Origin: DP-19 sp036496285
GTDB taxonomy: Bacteria > Desulfobacterota > Binatia > UTPRO1
Direction: 5' to 3'
Length of the DNA: 64,000 bases
NCBI GenBank assembly: GCA_036496285.1
Contig: DASXLI010000019.1
Coordinates: forward strand, 1-64,000
A model generated the notes under the pieces. The model had not been told where the DNA came from and did no database searches. It saw only the letters and a list, made by a program, of their open reading frames with translations. Of the stretch, positions 32,127-41,357 are shown one piece after another. The translations under genes and the position numbers were made by a program. Position 1 is the stretch's first letter, and every line of letters begins with the position of its first letter.

Positions 32127-34874
32127 TCAGTCCGTCGCCGCCCAGTTGGGGCCGCTGCCGATGTCCACCTGGAGGGGCACCTGGAGCGGCATCACGCCCT
32201 CCATCTCCTCGCGGATGACCGCGATCGCCGGCGCGAGCGATCCGGCCTCCACCTCGAAGACGAGCTCGTCGTGCACCTGCAGGATCATGGTCGCGGGGAC
32301 GCGCTCGCGCGCCAGGCGCGCCTCGAGCCGGACCATCGCGAGCTTGATCAGATCCGCCGCCGACCCCTGGACGGGCGTGTTGATGGCGGTGCGTTCGGCG
32401 AACTGGCGGACGCCTTCCTCACGGCTCGTCAGCTCCGGCAGGTAGCGGCGCCGCTTGAGCAGCGTCGCGACGTAGCCCTGGCGGCGCGCCTCGGCGAGGG
32501 TCTCGTCGATGAAGCGGGTGACGCCCGCGTAGCGCGCGAAGTAGTTCGCGATGTAGCGCTGCGCGTCGGCGAACGGGATCGCCAGCTCGCGCGCGAGGCG
32601 CTGCGGCCCCATCCCGTAGATGATGCCGAAGTTGATCACCTTGGCGCGCCGCCGCATCTCCGACGAGACGAGCGCCGGCGCGACCTCGAAGACCTCGGCG
32701 GCGGTACGGGTGTGGATGTCCTCGCCGGTCGTGAAGGCCTCGAGCAGCACCGGATCGCCGGTCAGATGCGCGAGCACGCGCAGCTCGATCTGCGAGTAGT
32801 CGGCGGCGACCAGCACGTTGCCGGGCTCGGGCACGAAGGCGGCGCGGATGCGGCGGCCCTCGGCGGTGCGGATCGGAATGTTCTGCAGGTTCGGATCGGC
32901 CGACGAGAGACGCCCGGTCGCGGCGACCGTCTGGTTGAAGCAGGTGTGCACGCGCCCGGTTTCCGGATGGATCAGGGCGACCAGCGGATCGACGTACGTC
33001 GAGAGCAGCTTCGCGATGCCGCGGTGCTCGAGGATCCTCGCGGGCAGCGGGTGGACCTCCGCGAGGCGGCTCAGCACGTCGACGTCGGTCGAGTAGCCGG
33101 TCTTGCCCTTGCGGATGCCGCGCGTCGAGATCTTGAGACGGTCGAACAGCACCTCGCGCAATTGCGGCGTCGAGTTGATCTTGAACTCGCCGCCGGCGAG
33201 CCCATAGATCTCCGCCTCGAGGCGCGCGAGGGCCTCGCGGAACTCGGCGCCGAGCGCGGTCAGCAGCTCGCGATCGACGCGCACGCCGCGCCGCTCCATC
33301 GCGGCGAGCACCAGCGTGAGCGGCATCTCGACGTCGCGGAAGAGCGCGAGCTCGTCGTGCTCGGCGAGCGCCCGCTCGAGCACGGGACGCAGCGCGCGCG
33401 CCGTGCGCGCCTCCCACTCGAGCCGCGGCAGATCCGGCTCCGCGTCGGCCCCCGCCGCGGCCTGCGGCGGCGCGACGCCGAGGAAGTGGCGCGCCAGCTC
33501 ATCGACGGCGTGACTCGGCCGCGACGGATCCAGCACGTACGAGGCGATGCCGAGGTCGAAGAGCGGCCCGGCGAGCGGCAGGCCGGCACGCTCGAGCACG
33601 ATCGCGGCGCGCTTCACATCGACGCCGACCTTCTCACAGCGCTCCGCCGCGAGCGCGGCGGCCGCCTCGGCCGGCCACGGCACGGTAACGGCGACGCTCG
33701 CGTCGTCGGCCGGCGCGAGCGCCAGCGCGCGCGCCGCGGCCCACATCGCGGAGGCGGCGGTCGTGTCGAGGGCGACGGCGCAGACCTGCGCGGCCGCCAG
33801 CTCCGCGAGCACGCTGGCGCCCGAGCGCGCCGCGGCGCTCGCCGGCGCCAGAGTGTCGGCGGCGGCGTTGCCGAGCTCGCGCAGCAGCGAGTGGAACTCG
33901 AACTCGCGGCAGAGCTCCTCGAGCTCGGCGCGGTGCACCGGCTGGACCTGAAACTGCTCGAGCGCGTGGTCGAGCGGCACGTCCCGGCGGATCGCCGCGA
34001 GCGACTTGGCGAGCCGCGTCTGCTCGGCGTGCTCCGCGACCTTGGCGGCGAGGCCCTTGGCGCCGCGGATGCCGCTCGACTCCAGCGTGTCGAGCGAGGC
34101 GAGCAGGTGCTCGAGGCTGCCGGCGTGGCGGATGAGCGCCGCCGCGGTCTTCTCGCCGACACCGCGGATGCCGGGGATGTTGTCGATCGCGTCGCCCATC
34201 AGGCCGATGACGTCGATCCAGCGCTCCGGCTCGAGGCCGTAGCGGGCGCGGACGTCCTCGAGCATCGTGCGCTTGCCGTACATCGTGTCGAGCAGGGAGA
34301 TGCGCGGTGAGACGAGCTGCTGGAAGTCCTTGTCGCCGGTCACGATCACGACGTCGGTGCCGGCGTCGGCGACGCGCGTCGCGAGCGTGCCGATGACGTC
34401 GTCCGCCTCGACCCCGCGCTGCTCGAGCACCGCGATGGCCATCGCCGCGACCGCGCGGCGCACGAGCGGCAGCTGCGGCACCAGCTCGTCCGGCATCGCG
34501 CTGCGGTTCGCCTTGTAGTCGGCGAAGATCGCGTCGCGGAAGGTCTCGCCGGGCGCGTCGAAGACGATCGCCAGGTACGACGGACGCTCCTCGCGGAGCA
34601 GCTTCAGCATCATCGTGAGGAAGCCGTAGAGCGCGTTCGTCGGCACGCCCTTCGACGTGGAGAGGAAGGGAATCGCGTGGAAGGCGCGATAGACGTAGGA
34701 GCTGCCGTCGACGAGGTAGAGGCGCGGCGGCGCCTCCTGGGGCTCCCGAGGCGCCTCCGGCGCGACCGCAGGCGTCCCGCCCAGGGGCAGCATCGGGGTC
34801 GTCTCGCGGGCGCGGCGCGCCCGGGCCGCGCTGCGGGACGGGGGCGTAGCGCTCTTCTGCCCCGCCTCGCTCAT
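32127..34874 (-). CDS. polA: DNA polymerase I
   Basis: A 915-aa polymerase. An N-terminal low-complexity stretch of about 48 residues precedes a FEN-type 5'-3' exonuclease (YLVDGSSYVYRAFHA, then VTGDKDFQQLV and GIRGVGEKTAAALI). The polymerase domain has motif A DYSQIELRVLAHLTGD (about 690), motif B RRRAKVINFGIIYGMGPQRL and motif C LQVHDELVFEV (about 863). The central 3'-5' exonuclease region is degenerate: the first acidic pair reads ALDTTAAS, and the other metal-binding aspartates are not found. Proofreading is therefore probably absent, as in Taq. It is divergent from the ABC operon. Confidence 0.94.
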   Translation of the reverse strand: MSEAGQKSATPPSRSAARARRARETTPMLPLGGTPAVAPEAPREPQEAPPRLYLVDGSSYVYRAFHAIPFLSTSKGVPTNALYGFLTMMLKLLREERPSYLAIVFDAPGETFRDAIFADYKANRSAMPDELVPQLPLVRRAVAAMAIAVLEQRGVEADDVIGTLATRVADAGTDVVIVTGDKDFQQLVSPRISLLDTMYGKRTMLEDVRARYGLEPERWIDVIGLMGDAIDNIPGIRGVGEKTAAALIRHAGSLEHLLASLDTLESSGIRGAKGLAAKVAEHAEQTRLAKSLAAIRRDVPLDHALEQFQVQPVHRAELEELCREFEFHSLLRELGNAAADTLAPASAAARSGASVLAELAAAQVCAVALDTTAASAMWAAARALALAPADDASVAVTVPWPAEAAAALAAERCEKVGVDVKRAAIVLERAGLPLAGPLFDLGIASYVLDPSRPSHAVDELARHFLGVAPPQAAAGADAEPDLPRLEWEARTARALRPVLERALAEHDELALFRDVEMPLTLVLAAMERRGVRVDRELLTALGAEFREALARLEAEIYGLAGGEFKINSTPQLREVLFDRLKISTRGIRKGKTGYSTDVDVLSRLAEVHPLPARILEHRGIAKLLSTYVDPLVALIHPETGRVHTCFNQTVAATGRLSSADPNLQNIPIRTAEGRRIRAAFVPEPGNVLVAADYSQIELRVLAHLTGDPVLLEAFTTGEDIHTRTAAEVFEVAPALVSSEMRRRAKVINFGIIYGMGPQRLARELAIPFADAQRYIANYFARYAGVTRFIDETLAEARRQGYVATLLKRRRYLPELTSREEGVRQFAERTAINTPVQGSAADLIKLAMVRLEARLARERVPATMILQVHDELVFEVEAGSLAPAIAVIREEMEGVMPLQVPLQVDIGSGPNWAATD

Positions 34875-34901
34875 GCCCCCTTGTGCCGCGTCCGGGTTAT
34901 C

Positions 34902-34930
34902 TTGACAACTCTTGACCCCCCCGTTAAACC
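34902..34930 (+). promoter_or_regulatory. Candidate sigma-70 promoter for the ABC/Gld-like operon
   Basis: TTGACA at 34902-34907 is a perfect -35 box. With a 17-base spacer the -10 position reads TAAACC (34925-34930), a weak match. It lies in the 112-base gap between divergent polA and the ABC ATPase, about 57 bases before the ATG at 34987. A second TTGACC follows at 34912. Assigned by pattern only. Confidence 0.35.
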
Positions 34931-34986
34931 TCCCGCCGCTCTCGCTTCTGCACGAAATTCACATCACTTTTTGACGACGTTCGCTC

Positions 34987-35730
34987 ATGCTTGAAGTGCG
35001 AAACCTCACCAAACGGTACGGCGACATCGTCGCCGTCCGCGACGTCAGCTTCAGCGCCGCGCAGGGGCAGATCCTCGGCTTCCTCGGCCCGAACGGCGCC
35101 GGCAAGACGACCACGATGCGCATCCTCACCGGCTTCCTGCCGGCGACGAGCGGCACCGCGAAGGTCGCCGGCTTCGACGTGTTCACCGAGAGCGCGGAGG
35201 TCCGCCGCCGCATCGGCTACCTGCCGGAGAACCCGCCGCTCTACGCCGAGATGACGACCGAGGCGTACCTGCGCTTCGTCGCGCGCATCAAGGGCATGAC
35301 GCGCGACGCGATCGAGGACGGCATCGACCGGGTCGTGAAGCTGTGCGGCCTGGAAGCGGTCCGCACCCGCCTGCTGAAGCACCTCTCGAAAGGCTTCCGC
35401 CAGCGCGCCGGCCTCGCGCAAGCGCTGATCCACGATCCGCCCGTCCTCGTGCTCGACGAGCCGACGATCGGCCTCGATCCGCGCCAGATCATCGAGATCC
35501 GCTCGCTCGTGCGCGAGCTCGCCGGCCAGCGCACGGTGATCCTCTCGACCCACATCCTGCCCGAGGTGTCGCAGATCTGCGAGAAGGTCGTGATCATCAA
35601 CGACGGGCAGGTCGTGCTGGAAGACGACATGAAGAACCTCACGCGCACCGGCAGCCTCGAGGACGTGTTCCTGCGCGCCGTCGCCAAGGTCTCCACGCCG
35701 GAGGACGCCGGCATAAGCACGGAGCAGTAG
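34987..35730 (+). CDS. ABC transporter ATP-binding protein (GldA/NosF-like)
   Basis: A 247-aa ATPase. Walker A is GPNGAGKTTTMRIL (about residues 36-49), the signature is LSKGFRQRAGLAQAL, Walker B is PVLVLDEPTIGLDP and the H-loop is STHIL. It is the first gene of a four-gene operon with a GldF-type permease two bases downstream. In Bacteroidetes, GldA/F/G support gliding motility, but the same ABC set is widespread in non-gliding bacteria. The substrate is unknown. Confidence 0.9.
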   Translation: MLEVRNLTKRYGDIVAVRDVSFSAAQGQILGFLGPNGAGKTTTMRILTGFLPATSGTAKVAGFDVFTESAEVRRRIGYLPENPPLYAEMTTEAYLRFVARIKGMTRDAIEDGIDRVVKLCGLEAVRTRLLKHLSKGFRQRAGLAQALIHDPPVLVLDEPTIGLDPRQIIEIRSLVRELAGQRTVILSTHILPEVSQICEKVVIINDGQVVLEDDMKNLTRTGSLEDVFLRAVAKVSTPEDAGISTEQ

Positions 35731-35731
35731 C

Positions 35732-36505
35732 ATGCGGAACGTGCTCACCATCGCTGGACGCGAGCTGCGCTCGTACTTCGTCTCGCCGATCGCCTACGTC
35801 GTGCTGACCGGCTTCCTGCTGCTCGGCGGCTGGTTCTTCTTCAACCTGCTGGCGCGCTTCAACATGCTGCTGACGATCTACTCGGCGCAGCAGAACCCCC
35901 AGGTCCTGCAACGGCTCAACCTGAACGAGTTCGTGATCGCGCCGCTGCTCCACAACCTCTCCGTGGTGCTCGTCATCCTCGTGCCGGTCATCACCATGCG
36001 CACGTTGGCGGAGGAGAAGAAGTCCGGCACCTACGAGCTGCTGCTGACGTCGCCGCTCCGCATCTCCGAGATCGTCATCGGCAAGTTCCTCGGGTCGTTC
36101 GTGTTCGTGCTGCTGATGGTGGCGCTCACGGGCGTGTACCCCCTCGTGCTCTTCGCCTACGGCAACCCCGAGGCGGGCGTGGTGCTCGCCGGCTACCTCG
36201 GCCTGACGCTGCTCGCGACCGCGTTCGTCGCGGTCGGCGTGCTGACGTCCGCGCTCACCGAGAACCAGATCATCGCGGCGGTGAGCTGCCTCGTGTCGCT
36301 CCTGCTGCTCTACATCATCGCCTGGCCGGCCGACAGCGCCGGGGAGACGGTCGGCGCGTTCCTGCGTTACATCTCGCTCACCGAGCACTTCGGCCAGATG
36401 GTGAAGGGCGTCATCGACTCGAAGGACATCGTCTACTTCGTGAGCGTCATCATGCTCGCGCTCTTCCTCACGCACCGCTCGGTCGAGTCGATTCGCTGGA
36501 GGTGA
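35732..36505 (+). CDS. ABC transporter permease (GldF-like)
   Basis: A 257-aa ABC-2 type membrane protein with six hydrophobic segments. The N-terminal IAGRELRSYFVSPIAYV and the mid-protein MRTLAEEKKSGTYELLLTSP are characteristic. The gene starts one base after the ATPase stop. Its own stop overlaps the next start (GTGA). Confidence 0.88.
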   Translation: MRNVLTIAGRELRSYFVSPIAYVVLTGFLLLGGWFFFNLLARFNMLLTIYSAQQNPQVLQRLNLNEFVIAPLLHNLSVVLVILVPVITMRTLAEEKKSGTYELLLTSPLRISEIVIGKFLGSFVFVLLMVALTGVYPLVLFAYGNPEAGVVLAGYLGLTLLATAFVAVGVLTSALTENQIIAAVSCLVSLLLLYIIAWPADSAGETVGAFLRYISLTEHFGQMVKGVIDSKDIVYFVSVIMLALFLTHRSVESIRWR

Positions 36506-38052
36506 TGGTGGGCGGCCGGTCGACCTCGCTGTTCGGGCTGTGGGGCGTCGTGCTCCTCGTGTTCGGCATCGTCGCCTTCGCGGTGACGCCGGCCGCGCAG
36601 GCCTATGTCTTCCTCCACGTCGGCCTCGGCTTCCTGCTCATCGTCCTCTGGTTGACGGCCAGCCGCGACAGCCTGACGAGCGTCCTCGGCGAGCGCTCCA
36701 CGAAGTACGGCGCGAACGCCGTCATCTACACGCTGATCTTCGTCGGCGTGCTGGCCGTCGTGAACTGGCTCGCGAGCCGCCACAACCACCGCTGGGACCT
36801 GACGAAGCAGAACGTCTTCTCGCTCTCCACCCAGTCGAAGAACGTCCTCACCAAGCTCGAGCGGCCCGTCGTGTTCGACGCCTTCGTGCAGGCGGGCGCC
36901 GACCCCGAGGTCGAGGATCTCCTCGGCAGCTACCGCTACGCCTCCGACAAGGTCACGTTCCACATGGTCGACCCGGACAAGGAGCGCGACCTGGCGGAGC
37001 GCTACAAGGTCACCGAGCTGCCGACGATCCACATCCAGTACGGCGACCAGACCGCCACCGTCACCCGCGACATGACCGAGGAGGCCGTCACCAACGGCCT
37101 GATCAAGGCGACGAGCACCGCCAAGAAGGTCGCCTGCTTCCTCGACGGCCACGGCGAGCCCGACCTCGAGAACCGCGAGCAGCGCGGCTTCTCGGGCCTG
37201 AAGGACGCGCTCACCAACGAGAACTACGACACGCGCAAGGTGCTGCTGGCGACCGAGCAGGACGTGCCGCCGGAATGCACGGTGCTGATCGCGGTCGGCA
37301 CGGAGAAGCCGCTCTTCGAGCACGAGGTGTCGCTCATCAGCAACTATCTCCGCGCCGGGCGCTCGGCGCTCTTCCTGGTCGGCCCGCGGCGCGGCGCGCA
37401 GCTCGTGACGCTCGTCGATCCCTGGGGCGTGAAGATCACCGACTCGGTCGTCGTCGACCAGGTCGTGCGGCTCTTCGAGGGCCCCGCGCTCGGCCTGCAG
37501 ATCATCGCCTCGACGTACGGCACGCATCCGATCACCAAGGACTTCCACGAGCGGACGATCTTCCCGATGTCGCGCGCCGTCGACGCCAACGCCGCCGGCA
37601 AGACCGGCGTCAGCGCGATCGAGCTCGTGAAGTCGAGCGCGTCCTCGTGGGCGGAGACCGACGTCGCCGGCGTGTTCGATCGCGGCGAGGCGGCGCAGGA
37701 CGACAAGGACATCAAGGGCCCCGTGTCGCTCGCCGTCGCGGTCACCGGCAAGCACAAGGAGATGGGCTTCGGCAAGGAGGGCGAGACCAAGCTCGTCGTG
37801 GTCGGCGACTCGGACTTCGCCACCAACCAGTTCCTGCCCCAGGTCTTCAACCGCGATCTGCTGCTCAACATGATGAACTGGCTCGGCGGCCAGGAGGAGC
37901 TCATCGCGATCCGCCCGCGCGCGATCGAGGCATCCCGTGCGCAGCTGACGCCCGACGAGAGCCGGCGGATCTTCTACCTCTCGGTGCTGATCATGCCGGA
38001 GCTCCTGCTGCTCCTCGGCCTCACCGTGTGGTGGCGCCGGAGCACCAAGTGA
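36502..38052 (+). CDS. GldG-like ABC auxiliary membrane protein
   Basis: A 516-aa protein with two N-terminal membrane helices, a large exported middle region of the ABC-auxiliary type (HNHRWDLTKQNVFSLSTQSK is the hallmark) and one C-terminal helix before WWRRS. It has a conserved GxxDxExR-like region (DGHGEPDLENREQRGF). The start is GTG 36502, overlapping the permease stop, with ATG 36505 as an alternative. It is thought to act with the permease in the periplasm; the cargo is unknown. Confidence 0.85.
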   Translation: MMVGGRSTSLFGLWGVVLLVFGIVAFAVTPAAQAYVFLHVGLGFLLIVLWLTASRDSLTSVLGERSTKYGANAVIYTLIFVGVLAVVNWLASRHNHRWDLTKQNVFSLSTQSKNVLTKLERPVVFDAFVQAGADPEVEDLLGSYRYASDKVTFHMVDPDKERDLAERYKVTELPTIHIQYGDQTATVTRDMTEEAVTNGLIKATSTAKKVACFLDGHGEPDLENREQRGFSGLKDALTNENYDTRKVLLATEQDVPPECTVLIAVGTEKPLFEHEVSLISNYLRAGRSALFLVGPRRGAQLVTLVDPWGVKITDSVVVDQVVRLFEGPALGLQIIASTYGTHPITKDFHERTIFPMSRAVDANAAGKTGVSAIELVKSSASSWAETDVAGVFDRGEAAQDDKDIKGPVSLAVAVTGKHKEMGFGKEGETKLVVVGDSDFATNQFLPQVFNRDLLLNMMNWLGGQEELIAIRPRAIEASRAQLTPDESRRIFYLSVLIMPELLLLLGLTVWWRRSTK

Positions 38053-39605
38053 GGCCGCGCAACACCCTCTTCCTCCTCCTCGTCCTCGCGGCCCTCGGCG
38101 CCTACGTCTACTGGGTCGAGCTCCCGCACGAGAAGACCGAGGCCACGCAGAAGCGGCTCCTCGCGTTCGACAAGGACGCGGTCGCCTCGATCGACCTCCA
38201 GTACCCCGACCGCGCGATGAGCCTCGCGCGCGACGACCACGGCCACTGGCGCCTGACCAAGCCGATCGAGGCCGACGCCGACGACGCGACCGTCAACAAC
38301 CTGCTCACCGCGATCTCCGAAGCGGAGGTGTCGCGCACGCTCGACGGCGTCACCGACAAGCTCGCCTCCTACGGCCTCGATCCGGCCGAGGCGGCGGTCA
38401 CGCTCGGGCTGAAGGGGGGCACGACCCTGCCGGCGGTGAAGGTCGGCAAGGGCACGCAGGTCGGCTTCTCCGCCTATGCCCGCAAGGACGACGACAACGC
38501 CGTGCTGATCGTCGGCGGCGGGCTCCCGACCGGTCTCAAGAAGGAGCTCAAGGACCTGCGCGACAAGGCCGTCATCTCGTTCGACGAGTCGCAGGTGCAG
38601 CGCGTCGTCATCAAGCGGCCGAACGAGACGATCGCAGTCGAGCGCCAGGGCGACCCGAGCGCCGAAACGTGGCGCATCACCACCCCGGGGTCGTATCCCG
38701 CCGACGCAGCCGAGATGCGTTCGCTCCTGGCGTCGATCCGCGGCATCCGCGCCGACGACTTCGCAAGCGACGATGCCGCCCCCGCGCTCGCGCCCTTCGG
38801 GCTCGACCAGCCGCGCCTCGAGGTCAGCGTGTTCGTCGGCAAGGACAGCGCGCAGCAGACACTGCTCGTCGGCGGCACGAAGAACGACCCGCAGAAGAAG
38901 ACGATCTACGCGAAGCGCGCCAAGCGGCCGACCGTGTACACGATCCCCGAGTACGCGGTGAAGAGCCTGGACAAGGATCTCTCCACCCTGCGCGACAAGA
39001 CGGTCCTCGCCTTCGACAAGGCCAAGGCGGGGAAGCTCGTGGTGACACGCAAGGACGGGACCGGCTTCACCCTGGTGAAGCGCGACGGCGCGTGGCACCT
39101 CGACGCCCCCGGCGAAGGCGCCGAGCGCGGGCCCGCGATCACGCGCTTCCTCGACGACGTCGCGACGCTGAAGGGCAGCGAGATCGTCGAGGAGCACGCG
39201 GCCGACCTCGGCAAGTACGGCCTCGCGACGCCGGATCTCCTCATCGTCGTGAGCGACGAGAGCGGTGCGAAGCTCGGCACCCTGCTCGGCACGCGTGGCG
39301 TCGCGCCCGCCGACCCCAACGCACCCGACGCCAAGTCGTTCGCGACCGCGGAGGGGAGCGGCGTCGTCTTCGGCATGAAGCCGTTCGTCTACGACCGCAT
39401 CGACAAGAAGGCCGCGGACATGCGCGAGAAGCCCGCGACGCCGGTGCCAAGCGGCGCCGTCACGCCGGGCGCCGAGGGCGCCCCGCCCGCGCTCGGCGAC
39501 GAGGGCGCCGCCATGCCGCCGGGCGCGGGTGATGCCCGTGGTGCCCATGATGCGGACGATGGCGGCGACGCCGGCGATGACGACGGCGGCGGCGACGACG
39601 ACTAG
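38049..39605 (+). CDS. DUF4340-containing exported protein of the Gld-like operon
   Basis: A 518-aa protein. An N-terminal membrane anchor (NTLFLLLVLAALGAYVYWVE) is followed by repeated DUF4340 units: the first WRLTKPIEADAD, others WRITTPGSYPAD and WHLDAPGEGAE. A Gly/Asp-rich acidic tail ends the protein (last 40 residues). The GTG start overlaps the GldG-like stop (GTGA). DUF4340 proteins commonly follow GldG-like genes, but their function is not established. Confidence 0.82.
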   Translation: MRPRNTLFLLLVLAALGAYVYWVELPHEKTEATQKRLLAFDKDAVASIDLQYPDRAMSLARDDHGHWRLTKPIEADADDATVNNLLTAISEAEVSRTLDGVTDKLASYGLDPAEAAVTLGLKGGTTLPAVKVGKGTQVGFSAYARKDDDNAVLIVGGGLPTGLKKELKDLRDKAVISFDESQVQRVVIKRPNETIAVERQGDPSAETWRITTPGSYPADAAEMRSLLASIRGIRADDFASDDAAPALAPFGLDQPRLEVSVFVGKDSAQQTLLVGGTKNDPQKKTIYAKRAKRPTVYTIPEYAVKSLDKDLSTLRDKTVLAFDKAKAGKLVVTRKDGTGFTLVKRDGAWHLDAPGEGAERGPAITRFLDDVATLKGSEIVEEHAADLGKYGLATPDLLIVVSDESGAKLGTLLGTRGVAPADPNAPDAKSFATAEGSGVVFGMKPFVYDRIDKKAADMREKPATPVPSGAVTPGAEGAPPALGDEGAAMPPGAGDARGAHDADDGGDAGDDDGGGDDD

Positions 39606-39733
39606 TCCGTCACCGCGCCGAAGAACCCAGGTCACGACCCGCCGTCCTCCCTGATTTTTGGCCGCCGGATGCCACGTCGCCGTGATGGGAGCGGCGGCGG
39701 CCGGTCGCTAGGCTCCGCCGCCGGAGGAGCCCG

Positions 39734-41233
39734 ATGGCCACGCACCCCAAGAGCCCGCACCGTATCTCGCGCCGGCGTTTCCTCGGCGGCGCCGCCGCCA
39801 CCGCCGCCATGGCGACCCTCTCGCTGCCGCGCCGCAGCGAGGCCAGCACGCACCACGCCGACGTCGTGGTGGTCGGCGCCGGGCTCGCCGGCCTGACCGC
39901 CGCCCGGCTCATCGCGAGCGCGGGACGCTCGGTCGTCGTGCTCGAGGCGCGCGAGCGGGTCGGCGGCCGCACCCTCACCCACACGCTCTCGAACGGCGGC
40001 TACGCAGAGCTGGGCGGCATGTTCACCGGCCCGACGCAGGACCGCATCCAGGCGCTCGCCGCGTCCGTCGGCGTCGCGACGTACCCGACCTACAATACCG
40101 GGAACAGCGTCTTCGTCGGCGGCGACGGCCGGCGCGAGGTGTACCCGACCAACACCCCGCTCGGGAACGCGCCGATCGATCCGCTGGTCGCGGGCGACGT
40201 CACGCTCGCGGTGCTCCAGCTCGACCAGATGTCGCAGAGCGTGCCGGTCGACAGCCCGTGGACGGCCGCCAACGCGGAGACGCTCGACCGCCAGACGCTC
40301 GACCAGTGGCTGCGCAGCAACACGACCGGCACCGACGAGTTCATGAGCGTCACCGCGGCGGCGACCGAGGCGATCTTCGGCGCCGAGCCCCGCGACCTCT
40401 CGCTGCTCTACACGCTGTTCTACATCGCAGCCTCCGGCAACGAGTCGAACCCGGGCACGTTCGAGCGCAACTTCAACACCGCGGGCGGCGCGCAGGAGAG
40501 TCGCTTCGTCGGCGGCGCGCAATCGATCGCGCTCCGGGTCGCCGATCAGCTCGGGCGGAACATCGTCCTGAACCGGCCCGTGACTCGCATCGTCCAGACC
40601 GGCACCGGCGTCACCGTCTACTCCGACCGTGTGAAGACGAAGGCGCAGCAGGTGATCGTCGCGATCCCGCCGGCACTGGCGCAGCGCATCGACTACGACC
40701 CGCAGCTGCCGCCGCTGCGCGACCAGCTGATGCAGCACATGCCGCAGGGCACCCTGATCAAGTTCGAGGCCGTGTATCCGACGCCGTTCTGGCGCGCCGC
40801 CGGCCTGAACGGCCAGGCGGTGAGCGAGATCGGCCCCGCCAAGACGACCTTCGACGTCTCGCCCGCGGACGGCAGCTACGGCGTGCTCATGGGCTTCATC
40901 GGCGGCCACGAGGCGCGCTACTGGGAAACCCAGCCGAGCGCCGATCTCGTAGCGGCCGCGCTGCAGAACTTCGCCACCTACTTCGGCAACCAGGCGCTGT
41001 CACCGAGCGAGGTCGTGCAGTTCAACTGGTCCGCCGAGAAGTGGAACCGCGGCTGTCCCGTGGCGGTCCTCGGACCGGGCATTCTGCTCGACTTCGGCGC
41101 GGCGCTGCGCACCCCGTGCGGGCGGATACATTGGGCCGGCACCGAGACCTCGACCTACTGGAACGGGTACATGGACGGCGCCGTGCGCTCGGGCGAGCGC
41201 GCCGCTGCCGAGGTGCTACCGCTCCTCGCCTAG
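39734..41233 (+). CDS. Tat-exported flavin monoamine oxidase-like protein
   Basis: A 499-aa FAD amine oxidase. It has a twin-arginine signal (SRRRFLGGAAATAAMATL), the FAD motif VVVVGAGLAGLTAARLIASAG and then EARERVGGRTLTH. The C-terminal flavin segment is HWAGTETSTYWNGYMDGAV followed by SGERAA. The substrate could be a primary amine, polyamine or amino acid. It stands alone, before gspA, with a ribosome site GGAGGAG. Confidence 0.87.
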   Translation: MATHPKSPHRISRRRFLGGAAATAAMATLSLPRRSEASTHHADVVVVGAGLAGLTAARLIASAGRSVVVLEARERVGGRTLTHTLSNGGYAELGGMFTGPTQDRIQALAASVGVATYPTYNTGNSVFVGGDGRREVYPTNTPLGNAPIDPLVAGDVTLAVLQLDQMSQSVPVDSPWTAANAETLDRQTLDQWLRSNTTGTDEFMSVTAAATEAIFGAEPRDLSLLYTLFYIAASGNESNPGTFERNFNTAGGAQESRFVGGAQSIALRVADQLGRNIVLNRPVTRIVQTGTGVTVYSDRVKTKAQQVIVAIPPALAQRIDYDPQLPPLRDQLMQHMPQGTLIKFEAVYPTPFWRAAGLNGQAVSEIGPAKTTFDVSPADGSYGVLMGFIGGHEARYWETQPSADLVAAALQNFATYFGNQALSPSEVVQFNWSAEKWNRGCPVAVLGPGILLDFGAALRTPCGRIHWAGTETSTYWNGYMDGAVRSGERAAAEVLPLLA

Positions 41234-41357
41234 CCAGCGCGCCCGCTCGGGGCCTCCGTCTGCGACGCTCGCCAGGTATTTCCCTGGTAGTCGCGGCCGC
41301 TTTCCTCTATAGGGAGGTGGGCTACGGTGTCAGCGGCGGTGTGTGGAGGCGGAGGGG

